Positions 32,426 to 42,809 of a stretch of 64,000 nt of DNA are shown here, in pieces. Position 1 is the stretch's first letter. Every line of letters starts with the position of its first letter. The stretch comes from Bathynomus jamesi. Its lineage: Eukaryota > Arthropoda > Malacostraca > Isopoda > Cirolanidae. The notes below the pieces were generated by a model. The model was given only the letters and a program-made list of their open reading frames with translations. It was not told the DNA's origin and made no database searches. The stretch lies in NCBI GenBank assembly GCA_023014485.1, contig JAJOZX010002584.1, positions 205,001-269,000 on the forward strand, given 5' to 3'. The translations under genes were made by a program, and so were the position numbers.

Positions 32426-35400
32426 TGGCGTCTAGTACTCGCACTGCCAACCTGTTATTCATAAAGGACAGGAACTCTGGTGTCAATTTCTTGGTTGATA
32501 CCGGAGCGTCAGTCAGTGTATTCCCTCAAAAATCTGGTCATACGCACTCGGAATCTCCGCCTCTATACGCTGCTAACGGTTCACGCATACCCACGTACGG
32601 TACTCAGTCGCGTGAACTAAACTTGGGCCTTCACCGATCCTTCAAGTGGATTTTCATCTGTGCTCAAGTGCAGCATCCCATAATCGGCGCTGACTTCCTC
32701 CAGCATTTCAAACTCCTGGTGGATCTTGACAAGCGACGCTTATGCGACCAGGCCACACTGCTTTCTGTTCTTGCCAAACAGGTTGCCCTTCCGGACGCCT
32801 CGAACTCTGCACTTTCCCTCGTTCCCCCTAATTCCATGTACCAGTGCCTTTTCCAGCGATATCCAGGAATTCTTCAACCGATGCAGATGGGTGATACCAT
32901 TAAGCACACCATTACCCATCACATTACAACAAAAGGTCCCCCTGTGTTTGCAAAACCCAGACGTCTTGCCCCGGACAAACTGAAAGCTGCCAAATCGGAA
33001 TTCCAGCTTATGATGGATCTTGGGATAATAAGACCTTCCAAAAGCAGTTGGTCCTCTCCCCTACACCTGGTCCAGAAGAAGTCAGGAGACTGGAGACCAT
33101 GTGGGGATTACCGGTTTTTGAATTCAACAACCATCCCGGACCGATATCCGGTACCAAATGTCCAAGACTTTACTTCTCTTCTCCACGGCAAATCTATCTT
33201 CAGTAAAATAGATCTCGTTAAGGCTTTCCACCACATTCCCGTAGAGCCTTCGGATATTCCCAAGACTGCAGTTTGTACACCATTTGGGTTATTCGAATTT
33301 TTGAAGATGCCGTTCGGGCTACGGAATGCTGCGCAAACCTTTCAGAGGTTTATAGATGAGGTCACCAGAGGCTTAGACTTTGTTTATGCCTACATCGATG
33401 ATTTGCTTGTGGCCAGCTCAACGGAAGAGGAACATAAGGAACATCTTTCACTCCTTTTTCAACGCTTAGAACAATACGGTGTTACTATTAATGCATCTAA
33501 GTGTGTGTTTGCACAGCCAACCTTGGAATTTCTTGGTCACACGATTTCGCAGCACGGAATTACCCCCCTTCAGGACAAGTGTGAAGTGATAAAAAATTAC
33601 CCAATGCCAAATAATCAGCGTGAGTTACGTCGGTTTCTAGGTTTGGTAAATTATTACCACAAGTTCATTAAAAACTGTGCCAGTGTTCTTGCTCCTCTAC
33701 ACGCTATGATCACACACAAACGCAAGGTAACGAAATTGGTATGGTGTAGCGATAGTTTACAGGCGTTTGACAATGCCAAAAATGCTATCAATAGTGCATT
33801 GTCTCTGTCATTTCCTATCAGTGATGCCCCCCTAACTCTGACGGTCGATGCATCAGATGTTGCGATCGGTGGTGTGTTGGAACAAACCATTAACGGTCAA
33901 CAAGCACCCATCGCGTTTTACTCGAAAAAGCTGCAGCCAGCCCAAACGCGTTATAGTGCTTTCGGACGTGAACTTCTTGCTATTTACTTAAACGTGAAGC
34001 ATTTTCAACATTTCCTTGAAGGCCGAGAGTTTTGTGTTTTTACCGACCACAAACCTTTGATCACTGTCTTCAATAAAAACAGCTGTAACCACTCTCCCAG
34101 AGTCATCAGGCAACTCGATTATATCTCGCAATTTACCACAGATATCCGCCACATCAAAGGTGTCTTGAACACTCCAGCGGATGCACTTTCAAGAATAGAG
34201 ATTACTTCTGTTACCTTCAGCTCTACACTGTGGAATGCTATTGCACAGGATCAAGATAAGGATACGGAACTACAAGACCTGCTCAGAGAAGACTCCACTC
34301 ACTCACTTTCCCTCAAGAAAATGAGTATGCCAGGATTGTCTGTGCCCCTCTATTGCGACGTATCAACAGCTGCTATTCGCCCTTATGTCCCTCCATGTCA
34401 CAGAAAAGCAGTCTTCATGGATCTTCATAAGCCCTCCCATCCTGGTATCCGTGCTTCGCAACACCTGGTTACCTCTCGCTTTGTTTGGCCCTCGATGCGG
34501 AAGGATGTCAAACATTGGACCAAAACGTGCCTTGCCTGCCAGCGTGCCAAAGTCCAAAGGCACACCAGGTCCCCCTTTGACGCATTTCCGCCCCCATCCC
34601 AGCGATTTGAGGTAATTCATGTAGACATTGTTGGCCCTCTTCCAGTGATTCAAGGCCAACGTTATCTGCTCACCTGTCTCGACCGCTTTTCCAGATGGCC
34701 TGAAGCCATCCCACTTCCTGATATCCAAGCGGACACTGTTGCAAGAGCCTTTCTTCATGGATGGGTATCAAGATTTGGATTGCCGACAAAAGTCATCACT
34801 GACCAAGGTCGCCAATTTGAGTCTTCGCTTTGGAAGAAGTTTACCAGCTTGTTGGGTACAGTACATGCGCATACCTGTGCGTATCATCCGCAAGCTAACG
34901 GCCTCGTCGAACGCTTCCATCGCCAGCTGAAGTCATCCCTTATGTGTCACGAAGACTCCCATTGGATGGATAAGCTTCCACTCGTGTTGCTTGGTATTCG
35001 CTCTGCATTTAAGAGTGATCTGAAGACTACAGCGGCTGAACTAGTCTATGGAACAACACTGCGGCTACCAGGTGGCTACTTCACTGCAGGGGATAAGTCA
35101 TGTGATCCTACGGAATTCGCTCAAACGCTTTCCTCTCACATGCAGTCCCTTCAGCCTGTTCCCCCTCGATTGACTAGCCAACAGAACATCTTTGTTTCCC
35201 CAGCCCTCCAATCTTGCACCCACGTTTTCGTTCGTGTACCTCTCCCAAAACGGCCTCTCCAATGTCCATATGACGGGCCCTATGAAGTTCTCCGACGTAC
35301 GCGCAAATCATTTCTCATCCAGCGCGGTTCCAAGGTCGACAAGGTTTCTATCGATCGTCTTAAGCCTGCGTTTTTGGAATCAACCTTAAGCGAGGTACAT

Positions 35401-35451
35401 GTAGCTACCAAAAAGGTCCAGGGAAAATCTGTGTCATTCGGAACTCTTTGA
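32425..35451 (+). CDS. pol: Gypsy Pol polyprotein (protease, RT, RNase H, integrase)
   Basis: 1008 codons from the ATG overlapping the gag stop. The same frame is open upstream to at least 32374, so a -1 frameshift is an alternative. Domains: retropepsin ([13 protein letters not shown], about residue 25), RT ([17 protein letters not shown] and the catalytic YIDDLL at 323), RNase H ([12 protein letters not shown], about 475), an HHCC zinc finger (HKPSHPG...CLACQ, about 667-703), and the integrase DDE core ([26 protein letters not shown]). No stop interrupts it and all catalytic motifs are kept. It could be active. Confidence 0.95.
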   Translation: MASSTRTANLLFIKDRNSGVNFLVDTGASVSVFPQKSGHTHSESPPLYAANGSRIPTYGTQSRELNLGLHRSFKWIFICAQVQHPIIGADFLQHFKLLVDLDKRRLCDQATLLSVLAKQVALPDASNSALSLVPPNSMYQCLFQRYPGILQPMQMGDTIKHTITHHITTKGPPVFAKPRRLAPDKLKAAKSEFQLMMDLGIIRPSKSSWSSPLHLVQKKSGDWRPCGDYRFLNSTTIPDRYPVPNVQDFTSLLHGKSIFSKIDLVKAFHHIPVEPSDIPKTAVCTPFGLFEFLKMPFGLRNAAQTFQRFIDEVTRGLDFVYAYIDDLLVASSTEEEHKEHLSLLFQRLEQYGVTINASKCVFAQPTLEFLGHTISQHGITPLQDKCEVIKNYPMPNNQRELRRFLGLVNYYHKFIKNCASVLAPLHAMITHKRKVTKLVWCSDSLQAFDNAKNAINSALSLSFPISDAPLTLTVDASDVAIGGVLEQTINGQQAPIAFYSKKLQPAQTRYSAFGRELLAIYLNVKHFQHFLEGREFCVFTDHKPLITVFNKNSCNHSPRVIRQLDYISQFTTDIRHIKGVLNTPADALSRIEITSVTFSSTLWNAIAQDQDKDTELQDLLREDSTHSLSLKKMSMPGLSVPLYCDVSTAAIRPYVPPCHRKAVFMDLHKPSHPGIRASQHLVTSRFVWPSMRKDVKHWTKTCLACQRAKVQRHTRSPFDAFPPPSQRFEVIHVDIVGPLPVIQGQRYLLTCLDRFSRWPEAIPLPDIQADTVARAFLHGWVSRFGLPTKVITDQGRQFESSLWKKFTSLLGTVHAHTCAYHPQANGLVERFHRQLKSSLMCHEDSHWMDKLPLVLLGIRSAFKSDLKTTAAELVYGTTLRLPGGYFTAGDKSCDPTEFAQTLSSHMQSLQPVPPRLTSQQNIFVSPALQSCTHVFVRVPLPKRPLQCPYDGPYEVLRRTRKSFLIQRGSKVDKVSIDRLKPAFLESTLSEVHVATKKVQGKSVSFGTL

Positions 35452-35453
35452 AC

Positions 35454-35473
35454 TTCCTCTCTGGTGGGGAGTG
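35454..35473 (+). promoter_or_regulatory. Gypsy polypurine tract region
   Basis: CTCTGGTGGGGAGTG directly precedes the 3' LTR (TGTAGTG). It is short and imperfect but in the expected position. Confidence 0.6.
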
Positions 35474-35937
35474 TGTAGTGAATACTCTTATTTTAGTTTC
35501 AAGATAAATGTTAATTTTACCGTCTTGAATTTCGGAATAGCTATAAATTCATTTTAAATTAGTTACCCCTCATAATTCAATTGTGAACCACATTAATACT
35601 AATTTTATGTATACTATATTATTTTATTGTATGTAAACATAATTAATTATATATCACAATTGTCAGTTAATTATTTATATTCAAATAATTATTTTAATCT
35701 AATACCATGTCCATTTTACAAATAAATAATAGAAAACCAAGGGTTATATTTTCCACCTTTGGTACTGTCGCAGTTTCGCCTAACGGACTCAATACGGCTA
35801 GTGAGATAATCACTGGTTGGCACTTAACTAGCGGCAGTGCTTATGGCTACATCATCCAGGTTAACCTATACCGGATAGATGCGCTACGGTCCCAAGCCGT
35901 AGCTTGCCTAGGCCAACGACGACGACGTAAACCAACA
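35474..35937 (+). repeat. Gypsy 3' LTR
   Basis: Identical to the 5' LTR by eye apart from TTTTACCG in place of TTTAACG near its start. Confidence 0.95.
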
Positions 35938-36065
35938 ACATGTATATTTTTCAACTAACTTTTATGAATTGAAAAGAGGATGTAAATCTTTTCCTTATAT
36001 GTCGGTCAAATATTTGTTTATGTGTAGCAGTACCATAAACCCATAAACCAATGTACACAAGCTGA

Positions 36066-36070
36066 GATGG

Positions 36071-36113
<43 letters not shown>

Positions 36114-36170
36114 ACATATATATATGTGTACACACACACACACACACATATATATATATGTGTGTGTGTG

Positions 36171-36209
<39 letters not shown>

Positions 36210-36212
36210 TAT
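36066..36212. repeat. Compound (TA)n(TG)n(CA)n microsatellite
   Basis: Alternating blocks of TA, TG and CA form inverted-repeat tracts. Several long ORFs across it on both strands are artefacts (poly-YI, poly-TH, poly-CV). Confidence 0.95.
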
Positions 36213-36215
36213 ATA

Positions 36216-36969
36216 CAGGGTGTCCCATAAGTCCGGCATCATAGGAGAAATTAATATTTTTCTATTTCTACAAACCATAATTCATATTTTTCTCTTTCTA
36301 CAGGCCATAATGTCTACGCTCGGGATGCCAATTTCCCGTGAGGTAAATCGACAGAACACCCGCTACTGGTCTCAAATCAACCCTCACTGGTATACCTCTT
36401 CAAAGGAACAAGGTGCATCTCGGGTGATGGTATGGTGTGGCATTTGGAAGGATCGCATCATAGGCCCCCTCTTTTTCGATGAACATGTCACTGGAGACAC
36501 CTACTTACGTATGCTCAAGAAAGAAGCATTTCCCAGTGTCTTGACCGAAGAAGGAAATTTCCCAACATGGTTCCAGCAAGACGGCGCTCCTGCACATTAC
36601 AGCACCCAAGTAAGGGAATACCTGTACCAACCATTCCCTGGTCATTGGATAGGACGTCGAGGGCCTGTGGAATGGCCAGCTAGAAGCCCGGATCTCACGC
36701 CACTAGATTTTTGTCTCTGGGGCCACTTGAAAGCGCTGGTATACGCAGAGAAAATTAGGAGTGTTGAACATTTGCGGCAGCGCATTATTGGGGCATGTAA
36801 CACCATTACTCCTGACATCATTCACCGTGTGCTTGCTGACTGGGTATCACGTCTGAATTTGTGTATTGAAAACAATGGTGGACATATTGAGCACGTTCTC
36901 TAAATAAAAGCTTTTGTTTCGCCTTTTTTTATTATTTTTCATATGATGCCGGACTTATGGGACACCCTG
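36216..36969 (+). mobile_element. DD41D mariner-group element, internal deletion derivative 2
   Basis: TIRs start CAGGGTGTCCCATAAGTCCG at both ends, flanked by TA. It is 754 bp, the same family as 22150-22876 but with a different part of the gene deleted. Confidence 0.92.
36310..36903 (+). CDS. DD41D transposase lacking the DNA-binding domain and first catalytic Asp
   Basis: 197 codons open from ATG (36310). The upstream in-frame extension is microsatellite and TIR. It begins MSTLGMPISREVNRQNTRYW, so the N-terminal helix-turn-helix and the first catalytic region are deleted. The rest is intact: VMVWCGIWKDRIIGPLFF, WFQQDGAPAHYS (second Asp), ARSPDLTPLDFCLWG (third Asp, 41 residues on), and the ENNGGHIEHVL end. 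It cannot be catalytic alone. Confidence 0.85.
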   Translation: MSTLGMPISREVNRQNTRYWSQINPHWYTSSKEQGASRVMVWCGIWKDRIIGPLFFDEHVTGDTYLRMLKKEAFPSVLTEEGNFPTWFQQDGAPAHYSTQVREYLYQPFPGHWIGRRGPVEWPARSPDLTPLDFCLWGHLKALVYAEKIRSVEHLRQRIIGACNTITPDIIHRVLADWVSRLNLCIENNGGHIEHVL

Positions 36970-37145
36970 TATATATATATAAGCGAACAGAACAATGAAA
37001 ACTTGCGCTACTTTTTTGACTCGAAATTTTACACTTCCGTAAAGTCTGGATGTACTCGCGGCAGCTGTCTCTAATCTCAGTGTGTGTATATATATAAAAT
37101 AATAACAATAATATTAAATAAATTCATTAGTGAGAATAATATGCA

Positions 37146-37193
<48 letters not shown>

Positions 37194-37203
37194 TATATAT
37201 ATA
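37146..37203. repeat. (TA)n microsatellite
   Basis: Two TA runs split by a short ATAATAT break, at the edge of long LTR copy 4. Confidence 0.95.
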
Positions 37204-37205
37204 TT

Positions 37206-38249
37206 TGTTAACCCCTCTGTCTATGGCCTGGGTTGGTTCGAAGTCGAAGGGGGTTCTAGTTAAGTGGCAGCAACGGATTTGTTACTTGCAGTAGTTTCTT
37301 CTATACTACTCTCCGAATTCTTCTATACTGGCTCGGATGATTCTGGGAGGCTTACTAAATTCTATGAAGATTCCCTGATTCTTCTTATAACGTATCGGGA
37401 AATTTTAATGACTAAGTTCTCTGAAGAGAGCAAGGCTCGAAGGAGAAGATAAAGACTTTCTTACTGTAATTTAATGCTAAAATGTACAGGTAGTGCTCAG
37501 CCTTTGAGTCTAATTCTGAATGAACATGAAAGAATTTTTGTGGGTTTATATACCCATAAATAGCTAACATCATTATTACTAAATGTTGAAAAGGCTGCAT
37601 TATTTTTGCACAATATTTGAAAATAAAGTAAATCTTTTAGCTTTGGTAATGTTTAAACGAATAAACAAGATATTTGAAGATGAAGCCATATTTTTATCTT
37701 AAACCGCGTATTTTCAGATCTGATGTTATCATGCCCTTCCAAGTTAACTAAAAGTGGAAAATGAGCTATGCATCTTTATACTAAAATATGCATATGAGTA
37801 AAAATTAAAGGTTTAAGATTTACAATTAAATGTTTAGGCAAGACATGACTTCACCTTTTATAACGAAGAGAGAATGTATACAAAACATGAACATTGCAAA
37901 ACTTAAGCAGGATTCATTACTAAGCTAAATCTAAAAAAAATGATTTAGAAATTTTAGAAAAGAACAAGTCGCCAATTATTTGGCAAAGTAGGAAGCAAAG
38001 CAAAAATTTTATCCAAACTCGCGCCAGGCGATTTTGGTCGTTATGTAAAAATTAATACATACACTTCATACATATGAATATACGTATTATATAAAGTATA
38101 TATACGAATATATAGGATTATATAAATACATGAACCATATAAACACATGAATTTGGCAAATAGATACAAGAACTATATAAATGAATATAAGAATTACACG
38201 AAAGAATAAGATAGTATAGGAATACAGGAATTATTCATGGGTCATTTTT

Positions 38250-38253
<4 letters not shown>
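37206..38253 (-). repeat. Solo long LTR, copy 4
   Basis: Starts TGTTAACCCCTCTG and ends CATTTTTACA in plus reading, so TG...CA on the minus strand. It is collinear with the other three copies but internally shorter (1.05 kb). It contains the intact AAAATGTACAGGTAGTGC site where copy 3 carries the hAT-like element. Confidence 0.7.

Positions 38254-38282
<29 letters not shown>
38254..38282. repeat. (CA)n(TA)n microsatellite
   Basis: CA then TA dinucleotides, between the LTR and the large palindrome. Confidence 0.9.
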
Positions 38283-38283
<1 letters not shown>

Positions 38284-38969
38284 GATACACACAGACCGTG
38301 CATGGAACAAGGAACTCTTCTAGGATAATTAAATCCACCATAGTCCGAATAATAACGGTAAATGACAAATACCATAGTTTTATTTTTTCATGATGCTAAC
38401 CCGACGTGGGCAACGGATCACTCGCAAAGAGGTCCCAAAAATATAGCTTCCCTCACCAGCTATCTGCAAAGCAGATAGGATCCAACTTTGGGTGAGGATC
38501 TAGGGTTTAAAGCAGCCTAGCCCAGCTACATTTAGAACCTCAATATAAGCAAAAGACTCGCTGCCTTCACGTCAGATTGAATACATCAAAGAAAAAGGGG
38601 TAACTATTATATTTTTAGCCAAAAAACAAAACTTAAACCTCAACTGGCCTTTTTCTTTGATGTATTCAATCTGACGTGAAGGCAGCGAGTCTTTTGCTTA
38701 TATTGAGGTTCTAAATGTAGCTGGGCTAGGCTGCTTTAAACCCTAGATCCTGTCCCAAAGCTGGATCCTATCTGCTTTGCAGATAGCTGGTGACGGAAGC
38801 TATATTTTTGGGACCTCTTTGCGAGTGACCCGTTGCCCACGTCGGGCTAGCATCATGAAAAAGAAAAACTATGGTATTTGTCATTTACCATTACTTATTC
38901 GGAATACAGTGGATTTAATTATCCTAGAAGAGTTCCTTGTTCCGTGCACGGTCTGTGTGTATCATAAAA
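38283..38969. repeat. Large near-perfect inverted repeat, 2 x about 320 bp
   Basis: Arms 38283-38600 and 38648-38969 are inverted copies with few mismatches, separated by about 47 bp. Landmarks: ATCAAAGAAAAAGG at the inner edge, GCTATCTGCAAAGCAGATAG in mid-arm (itself a hairpin), GACGTGGGCAACGGATCACTCG, and TGATACACACAGACCGTGC at the outer edge. A 30-codon frame crosses it but no protein motif is seen. It could be a foldback element or two head-to-head retroelement tails. Confidence 0.85.
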
Positions 38970-38999
38970 AACCTCAGGGAACCATTCTGAGTTCATTCC

Positions 39000-39024
39000 C
39001 ATATATACAGTATATATACACACA

Positions 39025-39061
<37 letters not shown>
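39000..39061. repeat. (TA)n microsatellite
   Basis: TA tract between the two palindromes. Confidence 0.9.
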
Positions 39062-39064
<3 letters not shown>

Positions 39065-39138
39065 ATTATTTTACGAAAGTGACACGTGAAAAATATTTAT
39101 GATGAATAAAACCACGCAGGGAAATGAAACACAAAGTG

Positions 39139-39178
39139 GTGCTCAAGCGCTTTCGTCTAATGATATCCTCAGGAACAC
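39139..39178 (-). ncRNA. Hammerhead-ribozyme-like motif, inverted copy
   Basis: The mirror image of the next entry with one change in stem II (GATATC for GATGTC), which weakens that stem. Confidence 0.4.
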
Positions 39179-39183
39179 TGACA

Positions 39184-39223
39184 GTGTTCCTGAGGATGTC
39201 ATTAGACGAAAGCGCTTGAGCAC
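39184..39223 (+). ncRNA. Hammerhead-ribozyme-like motif in a PLE-type tail
   Basis: Order: GTGTTC (stem I), CTGAGGA (core CUGANGA), GTC-ATTA-GAC (stem II with one extra U), GAAA (core), GCGC (palindromic, very short stem III), TT, GAGCAC (stem I partner). Stem I pairs over six bases with one G-U. Short palindromic stem III is a known trait of dimeric hammerheads in PLEs and retrozymes. Cleavage is not shown, and the U in the cleavage site and the stem II bulge may reduce activity. Confidence 0.55.
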
Positions 39224-39259
39224 CACTTTGTGTTTCTTTTCCCTTCGTGGTTTTATTCA

Positions 39260-39280
39260 TATATATATATATATATATAT

Positions 39281-39340
<60 letters not shown>
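39260..39340. repeat. (TA)n(GA)n microsatellite
   Basis: TA run then a long GA run. Overlapping open frames (poly-RE, poly-SL) are artefacts. Confidence 0.95.
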
Positions 39341-39686
39341 GTGCTTTGTGTAAATAACTTTACATTTTTGGTTCTTATAAACACGCTTCGAATCCAATTG
39401 ATACTTGTATAAAATTTTTCCTTCAATATTGTCTTTTTTATATACATCATAATTTTTCGTCTTCCAGAATTGTTTTGTTCGCGACCGCGATATTAGATAG
39501 AAACCTAGAACCTTACACTCTGAAATATTATAAAGAAACCTTAGAATAACTTAGGCAAAGAAGCATATACAGTAAGTTTACACCCTCTGAATGATCGAGT
39601 GTTTACGGTTTTAGGCGGTCTGAGAGACGAAAATAATATCCTACAAGATAGCATAGAGTAACGAATTGACTTCCAGCAATGTACTA
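39341..39686. other. No gene recognised
   Basis: AT-rich spacer before the mariner. A short CCTTCAATATTGTC word also occurs near 24040, suggesting an old shared repeat. Confidence 0.4.
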
Positions 39687-41057
39687 GGGGCACTCAATAA
39701 ATTTTGCCCCACCCTTTTTTCTTAGCTAAATAATAGGCCATGGGGCTGAAATGTCTTTTAGGCCGGAAGTTTGAACTTTCTGCGCTTCACATAACCGGAT
39801 TTTTCCAGTTTGAACCTCCCCTCCTTGTATAAAACCGCTTTTAAACGCCCTTGTATTAAACCGATGGTTGATGCAGTTTCGAAAATGGCGTCTGACAGTG
39901 ATGTGAGTCGTAAACAGAGAGCTGTTATCGAGTTCTTAACCGCAGAAAAGGAAACAGTTGGAAATATTCACAAACGTCTACAAAACGTTTACGGAGATGC
40001 TGTTGTTGATCGAAGCACAGTTGGGCGCTGGTCTAAACGTGTGAGATCATCGGAGAGAGGAAGAGCCAGCCTCGATGATAAGCCACGCAGCGGTCGCCCG
40101 GCATCGGCTGTGACATCTCACACTGTGCAACGTGCTAACAGCATCATTCGATCAAATCGGCGCGTCACATACAAGGAGCTATCACTGGAGCTAGGAATTA
40201 GTGAAGGAAGTGTGAATACGATAATTCAGCAACTGAGATACTCAATAGTGTGTTCACGGTTTGTTCCTCGCGAAGTGACTGAAGATCACAAAGCCCAAAG
40301 AAAAGAAATTGCTTCTGAGTCGTTGGTTCGATACGAGACAAAAGGGGATGACTTCCTTTCACGAATTGTGACTGGGGATGAGACTTGGGTACACCACTTT
40401 GAACCTGAAATAAAACGCCAATCCATGGAGTGACATCACGCAGACTCCCCACGCAAGAAAAAGTTCAAAATGGCTCCCTCTGCAGAAAAGGTTATGGCCA
40501 CCATCTTCTGGGACATGAAAGGGGTGATTCTGGTGGACATTATGAAGAAAGAACAAACAATCAACTCAGAGACATATATTACTACCCTACAGAGACTCCA
40601 GAGACGTATAAAGCGAGTTCGACCGAAGAGAAAACTGGAAGACGTCCTTCTTTTGCACGATAACGCAAGACCACACAACGGTTTGCAAAGAAGAGAGGCC
40701 ATCACAAAAATGCGCTTGACTGTATTATACCACCCTCCATACAGCCCGGATCTGGCACCTTCAGACTTCCATTTGTTTGGGCCAATGAAGGATGCTATTC
40801 GTGGAAGAAAGTTTCAGTGACGATGAGATTGTTGAGGTTAAGAGGTGGCTCCAGCGGAACCCGGCGGACTTTTACCAGCAAGGAATAAAGGCCCTTGTTT
40901 CGAGGTGGAGGAAAGCCGTAGAAAAGGATGGAGGCTATGTGGAAAAATATAAACTTGTAAAAAAGGTATGTAACACTTGTGTCCAATATTTCTGGAACTT
41001 ACAAGGAAACTTGGAAAGAAAAAAAAAAGGTGGTGAAAAATATATTGATTGGCCTCG
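39687..41057 (+). mobile_element. Mariner element, DD34D, full-length but defective
   Basis: The 5' TIR GGGGCACTCAATAAATTTTG pairs imperfectly with the 3' end (complement CGAGGCCAATCAATATATTT), both flanked by TA. 1.37 kb with a complete but broken transposase gene. Confidence 0.85.
39885..40965 (+). pseudogene. Mariner transposase (DD34D), one nonsense and one frameshift
   Basis: The start at MASDSDVSRKQR is chosen as usual for mariners. The N-terminal helix-turn-helix pair (DRSTVGRWSKRV; YKELSLELGISEGSVN) is followed by IVTGDETWVHHFEPE (first Asp). A TGA at 40431 replaces the Trp normally after RQSME. The frame then continues with LLHDNARPHNGLQRREA (second Asp) and PYSPDLAPSDFHLFGPMKD (third Asp, 34 residues on). 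A frameshift near 40818 precedes RWLQRNPADFYQQGI and VEKDGGYVEKY. Confidence 0.9.
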
Positions 41058-41154
41058 TAGAACAGACTATTGTTACTCTAAAACATTTACTCGTATAGGG
41101 TCTATTAAGCCACAAAAATTAGTCATACATTTGATCGGCTGATTAATACATAAA

Positions 41155-41158
41155 TTGC

Positions 41159-41224
<66 letters not shown>
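41155..41224. repeat. (TA)n microsatellite
   Basis: A nearly pure 65-bp TA tract right of the mariner. Confidence 0.95.
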
Positions 41225-41226
<2 letters not shown>

Positions 41227-41360
41227 ATGTTAATAGTAAATTATTTCATTAATGAAAATAATATGCAAAGTCCTCGCCCGAACTTAATCTCATGGTTGCG
41301 CGATCAGCACCAAACGGCTTTACCATTAGGGTTGATTACTGTGTAATTTCCATTTATATA

Positions 41361-41767
41361 CAAGGTGTCCCAAAAGTCAGTTTACCGAGGAAAATGTTTT
41401 CTCCTGATGATTATTCTAAACATTATGACAATTTTTTTTACAGAAAAAAGCAGCATGTCTCCAGGACCTTAAAGACTACATTTGTGAAGAATTCCAGCTC
41501 TTAAGCAATGATAAGGAACTATGTAAAGCAATTTGCCGGTCGACCGTTGACAGATACAAGATGTGCAATTGTGCATCGAACAACATGGACGACATTTTGA
41601 ACAGTTATTGTGACTAGAACTATTCTCATGTTTTGTAAATATGTTTCATAAATATTTTCTTTGTTTTCTTATGTTTTGTAAATATATTTATGAAACAAGT
41701 TTTTTCTTTGGAGTAAACTCACGTTAGGAGAACATTTTCTTCGGTAAACTGACTTTTGGGACACTCA
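41361..41767. mobile_element. Short Tc1-mariner deletion derivative (407 bp)
   Basis: TIRs of about 40 bp start GGTGTCCCAAAAGTCAGTTT and pair across the element. The inside encodes only a C-terminal scrap (LQDLKDYICEEFQ, ICRSTVDRYKMC). It interrupts a SINE body, which continues at 41768. Confidence 0.8.
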
Positions 41768-41845
41768 TCTTGAGCGGAATGTTCTTCTATACAAGCGTCG
41801 TTCTTTACGTTAATTATACTGTGTGTTGTTTGCAGTTGAAATGTA

Positions 41846-41850
<5 letters not shown>
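41768..41850 (+). repeat. SINE body fragment
   Basis: CATCTTGAGCGGAATGTTCT, ATACAAGCGTCGTTC and TTTGCAGTTGAAATG blocks, running into (TA)n. Same SINE family as 1768. Confidence 0.7.
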
Positions 41851-41909
<59 letters not shown>

Positions 41910-41910
41910 G

Positions 41911-41961
<51 letters not shown>
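41850..41961. repeat. (TA)n(CA)n(TA)n microsatellite
   Basis: Two TA runs around ACACACACACACAGG. It separates two SINE pieces of opposite orientation. Confidence 0.95.
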
Positions 41962-41964
<3 letters not shown>

Positions 41965-42124
41965 CGTAAATGAACGACGCTTGTATAGGAGAACATTCCG
42001 CGCAAGATGAAGAGGGAGAACGAACAAATGAAAAAATGAGGTAACCACCCGGGATCTTCCGATTGCCGGTCAGATATGATAACCACTACACCATGGTCCT
42101 CACTCGATCAGAAGTCGTAATTCT
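41962..42124 (-). repeat. tRNA-derived SINE, minus-strand copy
   Basis: The head on the minus strand reads CCATGGTGTAGTGGTTATC (A box) and GATCCCGGGTGGTTACC, with the B box shortened by a deletion. Then come the TTTGTTCGTTCTCCCTC and AAGCGTCG body blocks. It lies head to head with the body piece at 42125. Confidence 0.7.
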
Positions 42125-42232
42125 TGTACATTTTTTCATTTGTTCGTTCTCCCTCCTCATCTTGCGCGGAATGTTCTCCTATACAAGCGTCGTTCTTTAC
42201 GTTAATTATACTGCGTGTTCTTTGCAGTTAAA

Positions 42233-42292
<60 letters not shown>

Positions 42293-42325
42293 CGGAAAAT
42301 AATATATATATATATATATATACAC
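42125..42325 (+). repeat. SINE body with (TA)n tail
   Basis: TTTGTTCGTTCTCCCTCC, ATCTTGCGCGGAATG, AAGCGTCGTTCTTTACG, TTTGCAGTTAAAATG, then a long TA tract from 42235. Confidence 0.75.
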
Positions 42326-42545
42326 AGGGTGTCTCACAACCGGTCTACCATACTTTGGTGGGTGATTTTGGGGTTGATATCAAGCAAAAAAGTTGTTGCC
42401 GAGCTTCGGACGTTTTAAGATGTGCAGACAACAAATCCCAACTTGTGTGTAATTCGATAGATGGAAGCACTACTAATCCTCAGTTTTTTCTTTCAGTTGG
42501 TTCTGATCTGTGGTACGAGATACTCTGTTACGCTAAAGTGAACAA
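42326..42545 (+). mobile_element. Left-end fragment of an ITm transposon
   Basis: Begins CAGGGTGTCTCACAACCGG after a TA tract, in the style of the other CAGGGTGTC TIRs here. No matching right end; it runs into the PLE tail near 42550. The short ORF inside has no recognised motif. Confidence 0.5.
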
Positions 42546-42628
42546 TCAAAATGAAAATGCAAAAAACTTTACTTTTCTACGTGAAGGTCAAATTATGATA
42601 ATAAAAACCCACTCTAGTAGACAGAGTT

Positions 42629-42680
42629 TATTTCCACAACATTTTCGATGCCCATTGACATCCTCTTTGGGTGGATACAG
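42629..42680 (-). ncRNA. Degenerate hammerhead-like fold in the PLE tail (left arm)
   Basis: On the minus strand TATCCAC pairs with GTGGAAATA (stem I), GATGTC with GGCATC (stem II, loop AATG), and GAAA follows. The first core strand reads CCAAAGA in place of CUGANGA. It matches the right-arm copy at 49653, so both arms carry the same altered core. Confidence 0.35.
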
Positions 42681-42809
42681 AAAAACGACTGAACCAAAAA
42701 CAAGAGGGAAAACAGTCCAGGGACCATTAAGAAATTCGCACGTAGGTTAGATCCCGTTCTCCCGACACTGGAAAGGCATTTTTATTAAAGGGTCCCTCTT
42801 ATAAGTACT

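Larger units (their letters stand above)
30911..35937 (+). mobile_element. Gypsy (Ty3) LTR retrotransposon, near-complete
   Basis: A 5.03-kb element with 463/464-bp LTRs (TGTAGTG...CCAACA), a 4-bp ACAT target duplication (30907-30910 and 35938-35941), a PBS, gag, pol and a purine tract. The LTRs differ by about one substitution and one indel near their position 45, so insertion is recent. There is no env ORF. The order protease-RT-RNase H-integrase places it in Gypsy/Ty3. Confidence 0.97.
39095..39262. repeat. Perfect-centre palindrome formed by two PLE-like tails
   Basis: Arms 39102-39180 and 39181-39260 meet without spacer at GGAACACTGA/CAGTGTTCC. Each arm reads (outward) CGAAAGCGCTTGAGCACC, CACTTTGTGTTTC and CGTGGTTTTATTCAT. 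The tail layout matches the PLE tail at 62966-63040 (CTGACGA ... CGAAAGGCCTTGG ... CTTGTGGGTTTG), so it looks like two PLE 3' ends joined. Confidence 0.75.

Noticed and set aside
34363..34758. 131-codon minus-strand frame inside pol
   Set aside because: Antisense shadow of the intact integrase-coding frame.
36067..36300. Long open frames across the TG/CA/TA tract on both strands
   Set aside because: They are translated microsatellite (poly Tyr-Ile, Cys-Val, His-Thr). The genuine transposase start is at 36310.
38777..39082. 101-codon frame across the inverted repeat
   Set aside because: It starts in one arm and ends in (TA)n; the other arm does not keep a matching frame and no domain is visible.
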